Shown piece by piece: positions 10,269-20,603 of a stretch of 49,262 nucleotides of DNA. The translations under genes were made by a program, and so were the position numbers. Position 1 is the stretch's first letter, and every line of letters starts with the position of its first letter. Under the pieces are notes generated by a model. It made no database searches, was not told the origin of the DNA, and saw nothing but the letters and a program-made list of their open reading frames with translations. This stretch comes from Gracilaria vermiculophylla. Taxonomy: Eukaryota > Rhodophyta > Florideophyceae > Gracilariales > Gracilariaceae. The stretch spans positions 34,452-83,713 of the forward strand of contig JAHNZQ020000005.1 of NCBI GenBank assembly GCA_019155205.2, written 5' to 3'.

Positions 10269-10342
10269 TGGGCAAGAAGGGATTCGAACCCCTGACACCG
10301 TAGTTCGTAGCCACGTGCTCTAGTCCACTGAGCTACAAGCCC
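10269..10342 (-). tRNA. trnR(acg): tRNA-Arg (ACG)
   Basis: A 74-base cloverleaf with acceptor GGGCTTG/CAAGCCC-type pairing, anticodon loop CTACGAA (anticodon ACG) and T-loop TTCGAAT. The first anticodon base is presumably modified to inosine to read CGN codons. It lies 55 bases upstream of trnQ on the same strand. Confidence 0.94.
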
Positions 10343-10459
10343 AAAACATAGTTACCTAATTATATATTACTAAAGAGTTAGAATTTAGTAAAGTGAAAAA
10401 AAATTAATCAATAATTACTCAGAATAAAATTAATAAAAACTAATTTTAAACTTGCAAAA

Positions 10460-10486
10460 CCACTAATTATTTAATTAAATTAGTAG
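10460..10486 (+). promoter_or_regulatory. Dyad in the groEL leader
   Basis: ACTAATT (10462-10468) and AATTAGT (10478-10484) form an inverted repeat with a 9-base spacer, extended outward with one mismatch. The geometry resembles the bacterial CIRCE operator of groEL genes, but the arm sequence does not match CIRCE. It may be a heat-shock operator, an mRNA hairpin, or chance in AT-rich DNA. Confidence 0.25.
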
Positions 10487-10531
10487 TTTAAAAATCTTTA
10501 ATTCGAAATAAAAACGTATTTATTTTTCCTT

Positions 10532-12133
10532 ATGGCAAAAAAAATTTTATATCAGGACAATGCCCGTCGTGCTCTTGAGCGTGGTATGGGAATTATGGTA
10601 GAAGCTGTATCAGTTACATTAGGACCAAAAGGTCGTAATGTAGTATTAGAAAAACCTTACGGATCACCACAAATTGTAAATGATGGAGTAACAATTGCTA
10701 AAGAAATTAAACTACCAGACCATATTGAAAATACTGGGGTTTCATTAATTCGCCAAGCTGCTTCAAAAACAAATGATGTTGCAGGTGATGGTACAACAAC
10801 TGCTACAGTTTTAGCATATGCAATGGTAAAAGAAGGGTTAAAAAATGTTGCTGCCGGTGCCAACCCTATTTCAATTAAATTAGGAATGGAAAAAGCTTCG
10901 CAATATTTAGTAACTCAAATAAATGAATTTGCCCAACCTGTTGAAGATCTACAATCAATCGAACAAGTCGCTACTATATCATCGGGGAATGATGAAGTAA
11001 TTGGTTCATTAATTGCAGATGCTTTGTCAAAGGTGGGAAAAGAAGGTGTTATCTCTTTAGAAGAAGGAAAAGGAATTCTAACAGAATTAGAGATTACAGA
11101 AGGTATGAAATTAGAAAAAGGCTTCATTTCTCCGTATTTTATTACCAATACAGAAAAAATGGAAGTATCTTATGAAAATCCTTATATTCTTTTAACAGAT
11201 AAGCGTATTACTCTAGTCCAGCAAGATTTATTGCCGATTCTAGAACAAATAACAAAAACAAAACGTCCTCTTTTAATTATTGCTGAAGATGTTGAAAAAG
11301 AAGCATTAGCAACATTAATTTTAAATAAATTACGAGGAATTATAAATGTTGTCGCAATCCGAGCACCTGGTTTTGGCGAATTACGAAAACAAATGTTAGA
11401 AGATATTGCAATTTTAACTGGTGGTACCGTTATTACTCAAGATGCTGGGTTAAGCCTAGATAACATTCAATTAAATTTACTAGGTCAAGCACGCCGTATT
11501 ATTGTTGATAAAGAAACAACCACAATTGTTTCAGATGGGCAAACCCTAAATGAAATTAATATTCGCTGTGAACAACTTCGAAAACAAGTAAATCTAGTAG
11601 ATACTGGATATGAAAAAGAAAAATTGCAAGATCGAATTGCAAAATTATCTGGAGGTATAGCTGTTATTCGAGTTGGGGCAGTTACTGAAACTGAAATGAA
11701 AGATAAAAAATTACGTTTAGAAGATGCAATTAATGCAACTCGCGCTGCTGTTGAAGAAGGTATTGTCCCAGGCGGAGGGGCGACATTTGCACATTTATCA
11801 GAAAATCTTGGAACATGGGCAAAAAATAATTTAAAAGAAGATGAATTAATTGGCGCCATGATTATTTCACGAGCAGTTTTAGCACCCTTACGAAGAATAG
11901 CAGAAAACGCTGGGATAAATGGACCGGTTATTATTGAAAAAGTTCAACAACAAGAGTTTGAAATAGGATATAATGCGGCTAAAGATACATTTGGAAATAT
12001 GTACGAAGAAGGTGTAGTAGATCCAGCAAAAGTAACTCGTTCTGGACTCCAAAATGCAACATCCATTGCTAGTATGATTTTAACAACTGAATGTATTATT
12101 GTTGATGATAGTAGAGTTTTAAACGAATCATAA
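10532..12133 (+). CDS. groEL: 60 kDa chaperonin GroEL
   Basis: The ATP-driven barrel chaperonin folds stromal proteins, including rubisco subunits. The 533-residue sequence has the ATP-binding motifs [16 protein letters not shown] and [15 protein letters not shown] in the equatorial domain, a complete apical domain, and [12 protein letters not shown] near residue 411. The carboxyl end ([10 protein letters not shown]) lacks the flexible Gly-Gly-Met tail of bacterial GroEL. The gene is monocistronic: a leader of about 190 bases precedes it and its stop codon lies in the loop of a strong hairpin. No groES is in the window. Length is normal for plastid GroEL. Confidence 0.97.
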   Translation: MAKKILYQDNARRALERGMGIMVEAVSVTLGPKGRNVVLEKPYGSPQIVNDGVTIAKEIKLPDHIENTGVSLIRQAASKTNDVAGDGTTTATVLAYAMVKEGLKNVAAGANPISIKLGMEKASQYLVTQINEFAQPVEDLQSIEQVATISSGNDEVIGSLIADALSKVGKEGVISLEEGKGILTELEITEGMKLEKGFISPYFITNTEKMEVSYENPYILLTDKRITLVQQDLLPILEQITKTKRPLLIIAEDVEKEALATLILNKLRGIINVVAIRAPGFGELRKQMLEDIAILTGGTVITQDAGLSLDNIQLNLLGQARRIIVDKETTTIVSDGQTLNEINIRCEQLRKQVNLVDTGYEKEKLQDRIAKLSGGIAVIRVGAVTETEMKDKKLRLEDAINATRAAVEEGIVPGGGATFAHLSENLGTWAKNNLKEDELIGAMIISRAVLAPLRRIAENAGINGPVIIEKVQQQEFEIGYNAAKDTFGNMYEEGVVDPAKVTRSGLQNATSIASMILTTECIIVDDSRVLNES

Positions 12134-12148
12134 GATTCGTTTAAAACT
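12115..12148 (+). terminator. groEL terminator hairpin containing the stop codon
   Basis: A perfect 15-base inverted repeat (12115-12129 and 12134-12148, AGTTTTAAACG side) with loop ATAA is followed by TTTC. The TAA stop of groEL lies in the loop, so the last five codons form one arm. Confidence 0.75.
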
Positions 12149-12154
12149 TTCTGA

Positions 12155-12191
12155 CTCTAACTCGTAACGGAGTAACTCGTTAGAGTTAGAG
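12155..12191 (+). repeat. Dispersed repeat (copy at 12155)
   Basis: A forward copy between the convergent ends of groEL and dnaK: CTCTAACTCGTAACGG, then AGTAACTCGTTAGAG. Its two ends are themselves inverted (CTCTAAC against GTTAGAG). Confidence 0.75.
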
Positions 12192-12212
12192 GTAAACTAA
12201 TTAATTTTGAAA

Positions 12213-14054
12213 TTATAAATCATTTAAATTCGACATTGGGTCTGAATTTGATTCACTATTCATTTTTGCTTCTACCATATTTTTCATTTCAGTTTTTAAT
12301 TCTTCAACTTGTAATTTTAAATTTTCAAAATTATCAACTTGAATTTCTTGGCGAATAGTTTCAATTAATTTTGTAACCTTTTGTTTCGTCTCCTCTGAGC
12401 CCGTATCTTCTAAAAGAGAAAGTTCTTTTTCAGCTTCGAAACATAATGCTTCAGCTTGATTTTTTAGATCAATGGTTTGACGTTTTTCTTTATCAGCTGA
12501 AGCAAATTTTTCTGCTTCTTCTAACATTCCCTCAACTTCTGCTTCGTTTAAATTTGATGCCCCTTGAATTGTTACCGATTGTTCAACACCTGTTTCTTTT
12601 TCTCTTGCTTTTACTGATAGAATACCATCAACATCAATATCAAATGTAACTTCAATTTGAGGAACGCCACGATCAGCAGGTGGAATTCCATCTAATCTAA
12701 AGTTTCCTAGACTTTTATTTCCCGAAACTAATTCTCGTTCACCTTGTAAAATATGAATTTCTACATTTGTTTGATTTTCAACCGCTGTTGAAAAGGTTTC
12801 AGATTTTTTAACAGGGATTGTTGTATTTCGAGCAATAATTTTTGTCATTACACCACCAAGTGTTTCAACACCTAAAGATAATGGAGTTACATCTAATAGT
12901 AAAATATCTTTAATTTCACCCGCTAAAATACCTGCTTGAATTGCAGCTCCAATTGCAACAACTTCATCTGGGTTGACAGACTGATTAGGCTTTTTACCAG
13001 TTAATGATTCAACTAATTTTTGAACTGCTGGGATTCGTGTTGAACCACCAACTAAAACAATTTCATTAATATCCGATTTATCAAGCCTAGCATCATTTAA
13101 TGATTTCTCAACAGGAATTCGGCAACGGTTAATTAATTCTTGACATAGCTTCTCAAAAATATCTCGAGTTAATTCTTTTTCAATATGTTTTGGACCTGTC
13201 TTATCTGCCGTAATAAAAGGTAAATGAATAGTCGTTTTTTCAACAGTTGATAATTCAATTTTTGCTTTTTCAGCAGCTTCTGTTAGACGTTGTAAAGCTT
13301 GAATATCACTACTTAAATCAATTCCTTCTTTTTCTTTGAAATCATTCATTAACCACTTAACAAGAAGATTATCAAAGTCATCACCACCTAATGTTGTATC
13401 TCCAGCTGTTGATAAAACCTCAAAAATACCATCACCAACTTCTAAAATTGAAACATCAAATGTTCCCCCACCTAAATCAAAAACTAATATAGTTTCATTT
13501 TGTTTTTTATCTAAACCATAAGCTAATGAAGCAGCTGTTGGTTCATTAATAATACGTAACACTTCAATACCGGCAATTTTTCCAGCATCCATTGTTGCTT
13601 GTCTTTGTGAATCATTAAAATAAGCTGGTACAGTAATAACTGCTTGTGTTACTTCTTGTCCTAAATAATCTGTTGCATCGTTAATTAATTTTCTTAAAAT
13701 TTGTGCAGAAAGTTCTTCTGGACTAAAATCTTTATTTAATGCTGGACATTTAATTTTAATATTATCATTTTCATCTTTACTTACCTTATAAGGTAATTTT
13801 TTTGATTCTTCCGCAATTTCTCCTTCTTTTGATCCAATAAATCGTTTGACAGAAAAAAAAGTATTGGCTGGATTAATTACCGCTTGGCGTTTAGCAATTT
13901 GACCTACTAGTAACTCTTGTTTTTTGGTATATGCAACAATAGAAGGAGTTGTTCGTAATCCTTCAGCATTTATAATTACACTAGGTTGACCACCTTCAAT
14001 TGCAGCAACTACAGAATTTGTCGTACCTAAATCGATTCCTACAACTTTTGTCAT
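12213..14054 (-). CDS. dnaK: Hsp70-type chaperone DnaK
   Basis: The 613-residue protein begins [20 protein letters not shown], the Hsp70 phosphate-binding motif. It has [20 protein letters not shown], the linker region [15 protein letters not shown], and a substrate-binding domain. The tail ([14 protein letters not shown]) is shorter than in Escherichia coli DnaK and lacks the EEVKD end. It binds unfolded or imported chains in the stroma with ATP hydrolysis. The gene converges on groEL and diverges from the rpl3 cluster. Neither dnaJ nor grpE is in the window. Confidence 0.97.
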   Translation of the reverse strand: MTKVVGIDLGTTNSVVAAIEGGQPSVIINAEGLRTTPSIVAYTKKQELLVGQIAKRQAVINPANTFFSVKRFIGSKEGEIAEESKKLPYKVSKDENDNIKIKCPALNKDFSPEELSAQILRKLINDATDYLGQEVTQAVITVPAYFNDSQRQATMDAGKIAGIEVLRIINEPTAASLAYGLDKKQNETILVFDLGGGTFDVSILEVGDGIFEVLSTAGDTTLGGDDFDNLLVKWLMNDFKEKEGIDLSSDIQALQRLTEAAEKAKIELSTVEKTTIHLPFITADKTGPKHIEKELTRDIFEKLCQELINRCRIPVEKSLNDARLDKSDINEIVLVGGSTRIPAVQKLVESLTGKKPNQSVNPDEVVAIGAAIQAGILAGEIKDILLLDVTPLSLGVETLGGVMTKIIARNTTIPVKKSETFSTAVENQTNVEIHILQGERELVSGNKSLGNFRLDGIPPADRGVPQIEVTFDIDVDGILSVKAREKETGVEQSVTIQGASNLNEAEVEGMLEEAEKFASADKEKRQTIDLKNQAEALCFEAEKELSLLEDTGSEETKQKVTKLIETIRQEIQVDNFENLKLQVEELKTEMKNMVEAKMNSESNSDPMSNLNDL

Positions 14055-14414
14055 TTTTATAGTTTTATAATTTATATTTTTAATAAAATTATAGACTACT
14101 AATTAAAAGAAGATTGGACATACTAATCCGTATTAAATTTTAAAATTAATAACATTGTTTATATACCTTCTGTAGACAAATTTCAATAAATTTTTTATAC
14201 TACCGAAAGTGGTTCCGCTATGATTTAATTGAAATGAATTGATAAACATTTTACGCGAGTCTATGGTAACAGAAGTCTTTTTTAGACTTCTTCTCTAAGA
14301 GGTAATAGCTGTCTAATAACTTTCTAAAAATTACTTATTTTTTCGCTAGTCTACCTCTACCTCTAACGAGTTACTCCGTTACGAGTTACTGCGCTAGCAA
14401 GTTGGCAAATTAAT
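14055..14414. other. Intergenic spacer between dnaK and the rpl3 cluster
   Basis: No gene is visible here. The divergent promoters for dnaK and the rpl3 cluster should lie in this stretch; a TATAAT stands on the minus strand about 35 bases before dnaK, but no convincing -35 was found. There is a small perfect hairpin at 14271-14291 (AGAAGTCT, loop TTTTT, AGACTTCT) and a reverse copy of the dispersed repeat at 14346-14393. Confidence 0.6.
14346..14393 (-). repeat. Dispersed repeat (copy at 14346, reverse)
   Basis: CTCTAACGAGTTACTCCG followed by TTACGAGTTAC, the reverse of the forward element, flanked on the left by GCTAGTCTACC. It lies in the dnaK-rpl3 spacer. Confidence 0.7.
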
Positions 14415-14579
14415 TTGAATTTAAGAAATAGATTCAATTTTGAAGACGTTATTTTTCTTCGATTAGAGACACTAAGTTTAAAAAATCTAGATTTGAAAGG
14501 ATTGAAAACAAATATTGATGATTTTAAAAGAATGATAGATAAAATATTGAACAAATTTGGAGAAATATCGTGGCTATAG
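14415..14579 (+). CDS. Possible small ORF overlapping the rpl3 start
   Basis: A frame of 54 codons is open from a TTG at 14415 to a TAG at 14579, overlapping the first 10 bases of rpl3. It reads [12 protein letters not shown], then [17 protein letters not shown], then [15 protein letters not shown], and looks helical and mixed-charge. The only ATG (14532) would give 15 residues. It may be a leader peptide that couples translation to the rpl3 GTG start, or chance. I do not recognise it. Confidence 0.2.
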   Translation: MNLRNRFNFEDVIFLRLETLSLKNLDLKGLKTNIDDFKRMIDKILNKFGEISWL

Positions 14580-15193
14580 GTTTATTAGGGAATAAAATTG
14601 GGATGACTCAAATTTTTGATGAATCTGGAAATATTATTCCAGTTACAATTTTAAAAGTTGGACCTTGTGTTGTAACACAAGTTAAGACTAAGGCAAAAGA
14701 TGGATATGATTCAATTCAAATTGGTTACGGGAATGTTTCAAATAAATCCTTAACTCAACCTGAATTAGGTCATTTACAAAAATCTAACATTCAACCCTTA
14801 AAATATCTAAAAGAATTTAAAAAAAGCGAAGGTACTGAATTTCAGATTGGGCAAGTTTTAGATGTTGATTCATTTTTAACCGGCCAATTTGTAAATATAC
14901 AAGGGAAAAGTGTTGGTAAGGGGTTTTCTGGTCTTCAGAAGCGGTATAATTTCACACGAGGTCCAATGACTCATGGTTCAAAAAATCATCGTGCTCCTGG
15001 ATCAATTGGTATGGGTACTACTCCAGGTCGTGTCTTACCAGGTAAAAAAATGGCAGGTCAATTAGGAAATAAAATTATAACAGTTAAAAAACTTAAAGTT
15101 ATTCAAATAAATTCAAAAGAAAATATTTTGGTAATAAAAGGTTCAGTTCCAGGAAAACCTGGTAATCTATTAAGTATTGTTCCTTCAGACTAA
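14570..15193 (+). CDS. rpl3: 50S ribosomal protein L3
   Basis: The 207-residue protein starts at GTG ([15 protein letters not shown] is the normal L3 amino terminus) and holds the conserved [20 protein letters not shown] loop that reaches the peptidyl-transferase centre. GGAG lies about 7 bases before the GTG. No ATG exists near the conserved start, so GTG is well supported. It opens the long plus-strand ribosomal cluster. L3 is an early-assembly protein of the large subunit. Confidence 0.95.
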   Translation: MAIGLLGNKIGMTQIFDESGNIIPVTILKVGPCVVTQVKTKAKDGYDSIQIGYGNVSNKSLTQPELGHLQKSNIQPLKYLKEFKKSEGTEFQIGQVLDVDSFLTGQFVNIQGKSVGKGFSGLQKRYNFTRGPMTHGSKNHRAPGSIGMGTTPGRVLPGKKMAGQLGNKIITVKKLKVIQINSKENILVIKGSVPGKPGNLLSIVPSD

Positions 15194-15243
15194 GACAATT
15201 GGTAAATCCATTAAATTACAAAATAAATTCATTAAAAGAAAGT

Positions 15244-15891
15244 ATGACCGTTCAAAAATTTATAAAATATACTCCATTGGATATAAATGGACAAAAATTA
15301 GATTCTACAGATGAATTCCAATTAAATGTTTTAGAAGAATCAGGAAATTATTTGGTACATAAAGATCTGTTAAGACATTTTAGCTCACAAAGACAAGGTA
15401 CAGCCTCAACAAAAACTAGAAGTGAAGTTCGAGGCGGTGGTCGCAAGCCATGGCAACAAAAAGGTACTGGCCGTGCTCGAGCTGGTTCAAACCGTTCACC
15501 ATTATGGAAAGGTGGTGGTGTTATTTTTGGCCCAACACCCAAAAAAACATTTTTAAAATTAAATAAAAAAGAACGTCGATTATCTTTACAAACACTACTT
15601 TACAATAAGAAAAATAATATTTTAATTATTGAAAATTTAGAAAGTGAAAGTTTTACACCAAAAACAAAAGCTTTTTTAAAAGTTTGTCAAGATTGTGGTG
15701 TTAGTTTAGATCAAAAATTATTGGTTATAGTATCAAAAAAAACGCCAGCTTTAAAACTAGCAACACAAAATCTTAAAAATGTTGAATTAATTTCTGCTTC
15801 AAATTTAAATACATTTAGTTTATTAAAAGCAAACCAAATTCTATTAACACCACTGGCAATAAATTATATAAAGGAGATTTATTGTGATTAA
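15244..15891 (+). CDS. rpl4: 50S ribosomal protein L4
   Basis: The 215-residue protein starts [13 protein letters not shown] and has the conserved loop [20 protein letters not shown] followed by [18 protein letters not shown], which lines the peptide exit tunnel. The frame is also open back to a TTG at 15199, six bases after rpl3, giving 15 extra residues; the ATG is preferred because the conserved sequence begins there. The end overlaps the start of rpl23 by 8 bases, so the two are translationally linked. Confidence 0.94.
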   Translation: MTVQKFIKYTPLDINGQKLDSTDEFQLNVLEESGNYLVHKDLLRHFSSQRQGTASTKTRSEVRGGGRKPWQQKGTGRARAGSNRSPLWKGGGVIFGPTPKKTFLKLNKKERRLSLQTLLYNKKNNILIIENLESESFTPKTKAFLKVCQDCGVSLDQKLLVIVSKKTPALKLATQNLKNVELISASNLNTFSLLKANQILLTPLAINYIKEIYCD

Positions 15892-16192
15892 TTCATTTGA
15901 GTTTTCTCGGAGTAAAGCACAAATTATTAAATATCCTATTATTACGGATAAAGCTACAAGGATTTTAGAAAACAATCAGTACAGTTTTGTTGTCGATCGA
16001 TATTCAGATAAACCTACAATTAAATCTTCAATTGAAGATTTATTTGATGTAAAAGTTATCAAAATTAATACATGTCGTCTTCCACGGAAAAAAAAACGTG
16101 TTGGTAAGTATATTGGATGGAAACCACAATATAAAAAAGCAATTGTAACTTTAGCAGAAGGCGATGTAATAAATTTATTTACAGACAGCTAA
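15884..16192 (+). CDS. rpl23: 50S ribosomal protein L23
   Basis: The 102-residue protein contains [20 protein letters not shown] and the basic loop [20 protein letters not shown], typical of L23, which sits at the tunnel exit and docks nascent-chain factors. The start is GTG at 15884, preceded by AAGGAG about 7 bases upstream. It overlaps the end of rpl4. A dispersed repeat copy begins just after its stop and separates it from rpl2. Confidence 0.93.
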   Translation: MINSFEFSRSKAQIIKYPIITDKATRILENNQYSFVVDRYSDKPTIKSSIEDLFDVKVIKINTCRLPRKKKRVGKYIGWKPQYKKAIVTLAEGDVINLFTDS

Positions 16193-16194
16193 GT

Positions 16195-16250
16195 GAAGAA
16201 GAAATAACCAAGTTGGAAGGGAGTAACTCGTTAGAGTTAGAGTTAGACTA
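16195..16250 (+). repeat. Dispersed repeat (copy at 16195)
   Basis: A forward copy with both halves: GAAGAAGAAATAACCAAGT, a variable stretch TGGAAGGGAG, then TAACTCGTTAGAG and TTAGAGTTAGACTA. It sits inside the ribosomal cluster between rpl23 and rpl2, so it is transcribed. Confidence 0.75.
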
Positions 16251-16273
16251 ATAAATAAAAAATAATTTAATTT

Positions 16274-17101
16274 ATGAGTATTCGTTTTTATAAATCATAT
16301 ACACCAGGGACACGGAACCGTGCCTTATCAGGATTTAGTGAAATTACAAAAACTAAACCAGAAAAAAATTTAATTCAAAAAAACCATCGGAATAAAGGTC
16401 GAAATAATAGAGGTATTATTACGATTCGTCACCGGGGTGGGGGCCATAAAAAACAATACCGAGAAATAGATTTTAAAAGAAATAAATCTGGAATTGAAGG
16501 TATTGTAGCAGCAATTGAATACGACCCTAATAGAAATGCTAGAATTGCATTAATCAATTATATTGATGGTGAAAAACGTTATATTTTGCATCCAAAAAAT
16601 TTAAATGTCGGGGATCGTATTCTTTCCGGATCTGCATCACCACTAAGTATTGGAAATACTTTACCCTTAGAAGAAATTCCTTTAGGAACTTCAATTCATA
16701 ATATTGAATTAATTTCAAACCGGGGTGGGCAAATTGTTCGGGCAGCTGGAACCTCAGCAAAAATTTTAGCAAAAGAAGGAAATTACATTACTTTAAGACT
16801 TCCATCAAAAGAAATTCGCTTGATTCGTAAAGAATGCTTTGCAACAATTGGTGAAATTAGTAATAATGATTCATTTTTAGTTCAAAGTGGAAAAGCTGGT
16901 AGAACTCGTTGGTTAGGAAAACGTCCAACTGTTCGAGGCTCAGTTATGAACCCATGTGATCATCCACATGGTGGTGGAGAAGGTAGAGCACCTATTGGCC
17001 GAACACGTCCCTTAACTCCATGGGGAAAACCAGCATTAGGTATGAAAACAAGAAAAAGAAAAAAATTAAGTGATACATATATTCTTCGTCGACGGTCTTA
17101 A
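16274..17101 (+). CDS. rpl2: 50S ribosomal protein L2
   Basis: The 275-residue protein has the full L2 plan: an amino-terminal RNA-binding domain, the [20 protein letters not shown] loop, and [20 protein letters not shown] with the histidine important for peptidyl transfer. Length is normal. It follows rpl23 after an 80-base gap filled by a dispersed repeat and precedes rps19. Confidence 0.97.
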   Translation: MSIRFYKSYTPGTRNRALSGFSEITKTKPEKNLIQKNHRNKGRNNRGIITIRHRGGGHKKQYREIDFKRNKSGIEGIVAAIEYDPNRNARIALINYIDGEKRYILHPKNLNVGDRILSGSASPLSIGNTLPLEEIPLGTSIHNIELISNRGGQIVRAAGTSAKILAKEGNYITLRLPSKEIRLIRKECFATIGEISNNDSFLVQSGKAGRTRWLGKRPTVRGSVMNPCDHPHGGGEGRAPIGRTRPLTPWGKPALGMKTRKRKKLSDTYILRRRS

Positions 17102-17144
17102 CTATTAGTTTACCAGTTTAAAAATTAGAAAAAATATTTTCAAG

Positions 17145-17426
17145 ATGCCAAGATCATTAAAAAAAAGTCCCTTTGTTGCTTATCATTTGTTAAAAAAAAT
17201 TAATAAATTAAATAAAACTAGTAATAAAAAAGATACAATTACAACTTGGTCTCGATCATCAACGATCTTACCAAGTATGGTTGGGTTTACAATTGCAGTC
17301 TATAACGGAAAACAACATGTACCAATCTTTATTTCAGACCAACTAGTTGGTCATAAATTAGGAGAATTTGTCTCAACAAGAAATTTTAAAACTCATATTA
17401 AAGCTGATAGAAAAACAAAACGTTAA
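17145..17426 (+). CDS. rps19: 30S ribosomal protein S19
   Basis: The 93-residue protein begins [19 protein letters not shown] and includes [20 protein letters not shown] and [13 protein letters not shown], typical of S19, which sits in the small-subunit head near the A site. Order rpl2-rps19 is the bacterial S10-operon order. The next gene begins 12 bases after its stop. Confidence 0.96.
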   Translation: MPRSLKKSPFVAYHLLKKINKLNKTSNKKDTITTWSRSSTILPSMVGFTIAVYNGKQHVPIFISDQLVGHKLGEFVSTRNFKTHIKADRKTKR

Positions 17427-17438
17427 ATAAATCATACT

Positions 17439-17942
17439 ATGAATCGAATATTGTATGAGAATAGATGTCAATGTAGTGAAAAAACATTCCTAAAAAAAAA
17501 GCTTAAATTAAAAAAAGCAAACCCTCGGCGGGAACAGACTTCACTTAAATATCCTGATCCTGATTCAAGCCAGATTTTATCAAAAACCTTTCATATGAAG
17601 TATCAAAAAAATCTATCTCTAACTGCAAAATTTATTTTAAATAGTTTTCAAAATAAATATATTTATTTTGCAATTGATGATCTTTTGTATTCATTAAAGT
17701 CAAATCCAATTGAACGAGATAATCTTTTAGCAGTTTTATATTCACCTATTCTTTCATTACAAAATAACTTTTCAGTTAACTTTTTTGATATTTGGATCAG
17801 AGAAGTTTATATAGATGAACTATCAAAACCGAATAAATTTTTAAAAAATGACTCTCAAGCTTTAAAACAATTTAATTATATTACCATTAAGTTCTTTTAT
17901 AAAACTAGAGTACCAGTAAAAAAAAAGCCATCATTATGGTAA
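17439..17942 (+). CDS. ycf88: Probable Ycf88, conserved diatom plastid protein
   Basis: A 167-residue basic protein between rps19 and rpl22, the place where I recall the diatom-specific gene ycf88. Its function is unknown. It is soluble in appearance, with a lysine-rich amino third (KKKLKLKKANPRREQ), a middle rich in aromatic residues, and the ending FFYKTRVPVKKKPSLW. It begins 12 bases after rps19, so it is cotranscribed with ribosomal genes. The low sequence complexity is in line with a fast-evolving ORF. The name rests mainly on position, so an alternative is simply a cluster-embedded ORF of unknown family. Confidence 0.6.
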   Translation: MNRILYENRCQCSEKTFLKKKLKLKKANPRREQTSLKYPDPDSSQILSKTFHMKYQKNLSLTAKFILNSFQNKYIYFAIDDLLYSLKSNPIERDNLLAVLYSPILSLQNNFSVNFFDIWIREVYIDELSKPNKFLKNDSQALKQFNYITIKFFYKTRVPVKKKPSLW

Positions 17943-17947
17943 TCAAA

Positions 17948-17993
17948 AAAAATAACCAAGTCGTACCAAAGTAACTCCTAAGACAGTCAGACT
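17948..17993 (+). repeat. Degenerate dispersed repeat and GGGATTA tandem spacer
   Basis: AAATAACCAAGTCGTACC, then AAAGTAACTCC, is a worn forward copy of the dispersed element after ycf88. The rest of the spacer to rpl22 (to 18155) has no gene; near 18083-18101 it holds a short tandem run of AGGGATT. Confidence 0.5.
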
Positions 17994-18155
17994 AATGAGT
18001 CAAATAAATCTAATTTATTTGCAGGTACAACCGAACTAGTTTTCTTTAGCTAGACCACAGTTTTATGGTGCTAAAAAGAATAGGGATTAGGGATTAGGGA
18101 TTTTTTAAAAAGTAAGCTTTTATATCAAATACTACATATTTAGAAACAATTACTT

Positions 18156-18503
18156 ATGTCAAACACGCAATCAATTAAAGCAGTAGCTAAATATATTCGA
18201 ATGTCGCCTCATAAAGTAAGACGAGTCTTAGATCAAATTAGAGGGCGTTCATATCAAGAAGCCTTAATGATTTTAGAATTTTTACCTTATGATGCTGGTG
18301 GACCGGTTTGGCAAGTTGTTCATTCAGCAGCGGCAAATGCTAAACATAATTATGGATTAGATAAAAAAAAATTAGTCATTGATACAATTTTTGCCGATGA
18401 AGGACCAAAATTAAAACGAATTCGTCCACGGGCACAAGGAAGAGCAGCTAAAATTTTAAAACCAACATGTCATATTACAGTAATTGTGAAAGCAATTAAT
18501 TAA
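18156..18503 (+). CDS. rpl22: 50S ribosomal protein L22
   Basis: The 115-residue protein contains [20 protein letters not shown] at its start and a hairpin region ending in [19 protein letters not shown], typical of L22, which spans the large subunit and lines the exit tunnel. It precedes rps3 as in bacteria. The gap of about 210 bases before it is larger than usual in this cluster. Confidence 0.95.
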   Translation: MSNTQSIKAVAKYIRMSPHKVRRVLDQIRGRSYQEALMILEFLPYDAGGPVWQVVHSAAANAKHNYGLDKKKLVIDTIFADEGPKLKRIRPRAQGRAAKILKPTCHITVIVKAIN

Positions 18504-18548
18504 ACAACTAACTAATAACTTTGATTTTAAATTAAAAGGATTACGGAT

Positions 18549-19193
18549 ATGGGTCAAAAAACACATCCTTTAGGATTTAGATTAGGTATTACACAAGAGC
18601 ATAGATCTACTTGGTACGCTAATTTTAATCAATATGCCAACCTTCTAGAGGAAGATGATAAAATTAGAACTTATATAAAAACTATTGCAAAATCGAATAG
18701 TATTGCGAATGTTCAAATAAATCGGAATGGATTAAAGGATCAAATTCACTTAAATATTGAAACAGGAAAGCCAGGAATTCTAGTTGGTGACCGTGGGACT
18801 GGTCTTGAAAGATTACTAAAGAATCTTAAAAAAGTGGTACCAAAGAACCGTCAACTTACAATTAATGTTTTTGAAGTAGAAAAAGTTGATTTAGATGCTT
18901 CTCTTCTTGCCGATTTAGTTGCTGAGCAATTAGAAAAACGTATTGCTTTTAGAAGAGCAATTCGAGACGCTTTACAACGAGCTCAAAAACAAAATGTCAA
19001 TGGTATTAAAATTCAAGTTTCAGGCCGTTTAAATGGGGCTGAAATTGCCCGAAGTGAATGGATTCGCGAAGGAAGAGTTCCACTTCAAACTTTACGTGCG
19101 GATATTGATTATGCTACACAAGAAGCCAATACTATTTATGGTGTTTTAGGAATTAAAGTTTGGTTATTTAAAAGTGAAATTTTGTCGAAGTAA
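18549..19193 (+). CDS. rps3: 30S ribosomal protein S3
   Basis: The 214-residue protein begins [20 protein letters not shown], the S3 start, has a KH-type RNA-binding region around residues 50-110, and includes [21 protein letters not shown]3 forms part of the mRNA entry channel. An AAAAGGA sequence lies close before the ATG. Length is normal for plastids. Confidence 0.95.
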   Translation: MGQKTHPLGFRLGITQEHRSTWYANFNQYANLLEEDDKIRTYIKTIAKSNSIANVQINRNGLKDQIHLNIETGKPGILVGDRGTGLERLLKNLKKVVPKNRQLTINVFEVEKVDLDASLLADLVAEQLEKRIAFRRAIRDALQRAQKQNVNGIKIQVSGRLNGAEIARSEWIREGRVPLQTLRADIDYATQEANTIYGVLGIKVWLFKSEILSK

Positions 19194-19248
19194 AAAAAAT
19201 ACTAGGCAAGAATTAAAACCATTTATATTTTTATTAAATTAATTTATT

Positions 19249-19665
19249 ATGTTAAGTCCAAAAAGAACAAAATATAGAAAGTATCATAGAGGACGTATGC
19301 GAGGAAAAAAAACTCGTGGAAATGAAATTTGCTTTGGAAATTTTGGTTTGCAAGCCCTAGAACCAACCTGGATTACTTCACGTCAAATTGAAGCAGCTCG
19401 TCGAACAATTACAAGATATACAAAACGGGGAGCCTCATTATGGATTCGAATTTTCCCTGATAAAACTGTAACTGCAAGAGCTGCCGAATCAAGAATGGGG
19501 TCAGGAAAAGGTGCTGTGGATTATTGGGTCGCTGTTGTTAAACCAGGAACAATTTTATTTGAAATTGGATCAGTTCCGGAAGAGGTTGCACGGGCAGCTT
19601 TAAATTTAGCAGCTTATAAATTACCAATCAAGACAAAATTTATTATTAAAGATAATATTAATTAA
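19249..19665 (+). CDS. rpl16: 50S ribosomal protein L16
   Basis: The 138-residue protein begins [20 protein letters not shown] and includes [20 protein letters not shown] and [19 protein letters not shown], the L16 signatures. It contacts tRNA in the A site. It is uninterrupted, with no intron. It ends six bases before rpl29. Confidence 0.96.
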   Translation: MLSPKRTKYRKYHRGRMRGKKTRGNEICFGNFGLQALEPTWITSRQIEAARRTITRYTKRGASLWIRIFPDKTVTARAAESRMGSGKGAVDYWVAVVKPGTILFEIGSVPEEVARAALNLAAYKLPIKTKFIIKDNIN

Positions 19666-19671
19666 AAAAAT

Positions 19672-19905
19672 ATGGGTCTACCTACGTTTACTGATATTAT
19701 TTCACTTTCAAATCCAGAAATTTCTGAAGCAATTATTGAAACTGAAAATAAATTATTTAATCTTCGTTTTAAAAAAGCTACTCGTCAAAGTTTTAAATCA
19801 CATGAAATAAAAAATGCAAAACGTCGTTTGGCTCAATTAAAAACGCTTTTAACATTAAGATTGCAAAATCTTGAGCAAAAAGGCGATAATTTAATTATCA
19901 ATTAA
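19672..19905 (+). CDS. rpl29: 50S ribosomal protein L29
   Basis: The 77-residue, mostly helical protein contains IETENKLFNLRFKKATRQSF and KNAKRRLAQLKTLLTLR, the two antiparallel helices of L29, which sits at the exit tunnel beside L23. It follows rpl16 by six bases. The amino end (MGLPTFTDIISLSNPEISE) is less conserved, as is usual. Confidence 0.9.
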   Translation: MGLPTFTDIISLSNPEISEAIIETENKLFNLRFKKATRQSFKSHEIKNAKRRLAQLKTLLTLRLQNLEQKGDNLIIN

Positions 19906-19971
19906 AATTAGATGGAAAAAATAATATTATTTAATATAAATACTATTCAATATAAAAGTAAGGAGTTTTAG

Positions 19972-20226
19972 ATGCCCGTAAAGCAACAAATTGGTATTGT
20001 AATTAGTAATAAAATGCAAAAAACCATTGTCGTAAAGGTTGAAAATCGATATTCACATCCGATTTATTCTAAAACATTAATTAAAACTAAAAAATATTTA
20101 GCTCACGATGCGTTAGAAGAATGTAATATTGGTGATCAAGTACTTGTTGAAGAATGCCGTCCATTAAGTAAGAAAAAACGTTGGAAATTAGTCCAAATTA
20201 TTTCGACATCATCGTTACTAAGTTAA
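19972..20226 (+). CDS. rps17: 30S ribosomal protein S17
   Basis: The 84-residue protein includes [20 protein letters not shown] and [20 protein letters not shown], the S17 OB-fold signature, and [23 protein letters not shown] precedes the ATG. The ATG of rpl14 lies 11 bases after the stop. Confidence 0.94.
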   Translation: MPVKQQIGIVISNKMQKTIVVKVENRYSHPIYSKTLIKTKKYLAHDALEECNIGDQVLVEECRPLSKKKRWKLVQIISTSSLLS

Positions 20227-20237
20227 ATGATATTTTT

Positions 20238-20603
20238 ATGATTTATCCTCAAACAATCTTAACAGTAGCCGATAATACGGGTGCTAAAAAAGTTATGTGT
20301 ATCCGAGTCTTAGGTGGCAACAAAAAATATGCGAAAATTGGTGATACAATAATTGCAGTAGTAAAAGAAGCTTTACCGAATATGCCGGTAAAACGGTCAG
20401 ATGTAATACGAGCAGTGATAGTTCGAACGAAAAAAAGTATTCGTCGACAAGATGGCATGTATATTCGATTTGATGATAATGCAGCTGTGATTGTAAACTT
20501 GGATAATAATCCTCGTGGTACAAGAGTTTTTGGTCCTGTTGCTCGAGAAATTCGTGATAAAAATTATTCCAAAATTGTTTCATTAGCACCGGAGGTATTA
20601 TAA
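20238..20603 (+). CDS. rpl14: 50S ribosomal protein L14
   Basis: The 121-residue protein begins [20 protein letters not shown], the conserved L14 start, and contains [20 protein letters not shown] near the end. The frame is open upstream into rps17, but the ATG at 20238 is clearly right. L14 forms an inter-subunit bridge. The stop is followed at once by the ATG of rpl24. Confidence 0.96.
   Translation: MIYPQTILTVADNTGAKKVMCIRVLGGNKKYAKIGDTIIAVVKEALPNMPVKRSDVIRAVIVRTKKSIRRQDGMYIRFDDNAAVIVNLDNNPRGTRVFGPVAREIRDKNYSKIVSLAPEVL

Noticed and set aside
10462..10484. A true CIRCE operator ahead of groEL
   Set aside because: The 9-base spacing fits but the arm TTAGCACTC is absent. Reported only as a dyad.
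11485..11859. A 124-codon minus-strand frame inside groEL
   Set aside because: It is a shadow of a strongly conserved gene, with serine- and phenylalanine-rich composition typical of antisense reading.
18083..18101. Telomere-like AGGGATT tandem
   Set aside because: Only about three units in a spacer of a plastid genome. A short slippage repeat explains it.
20293..20589. A 98-codon minus-strand frame across rpl14
   Set aside because: It lies wholly against a certain ribosomal gene and is rich in Leu and His, as complements of Lys- and Glu-rich coding often are.
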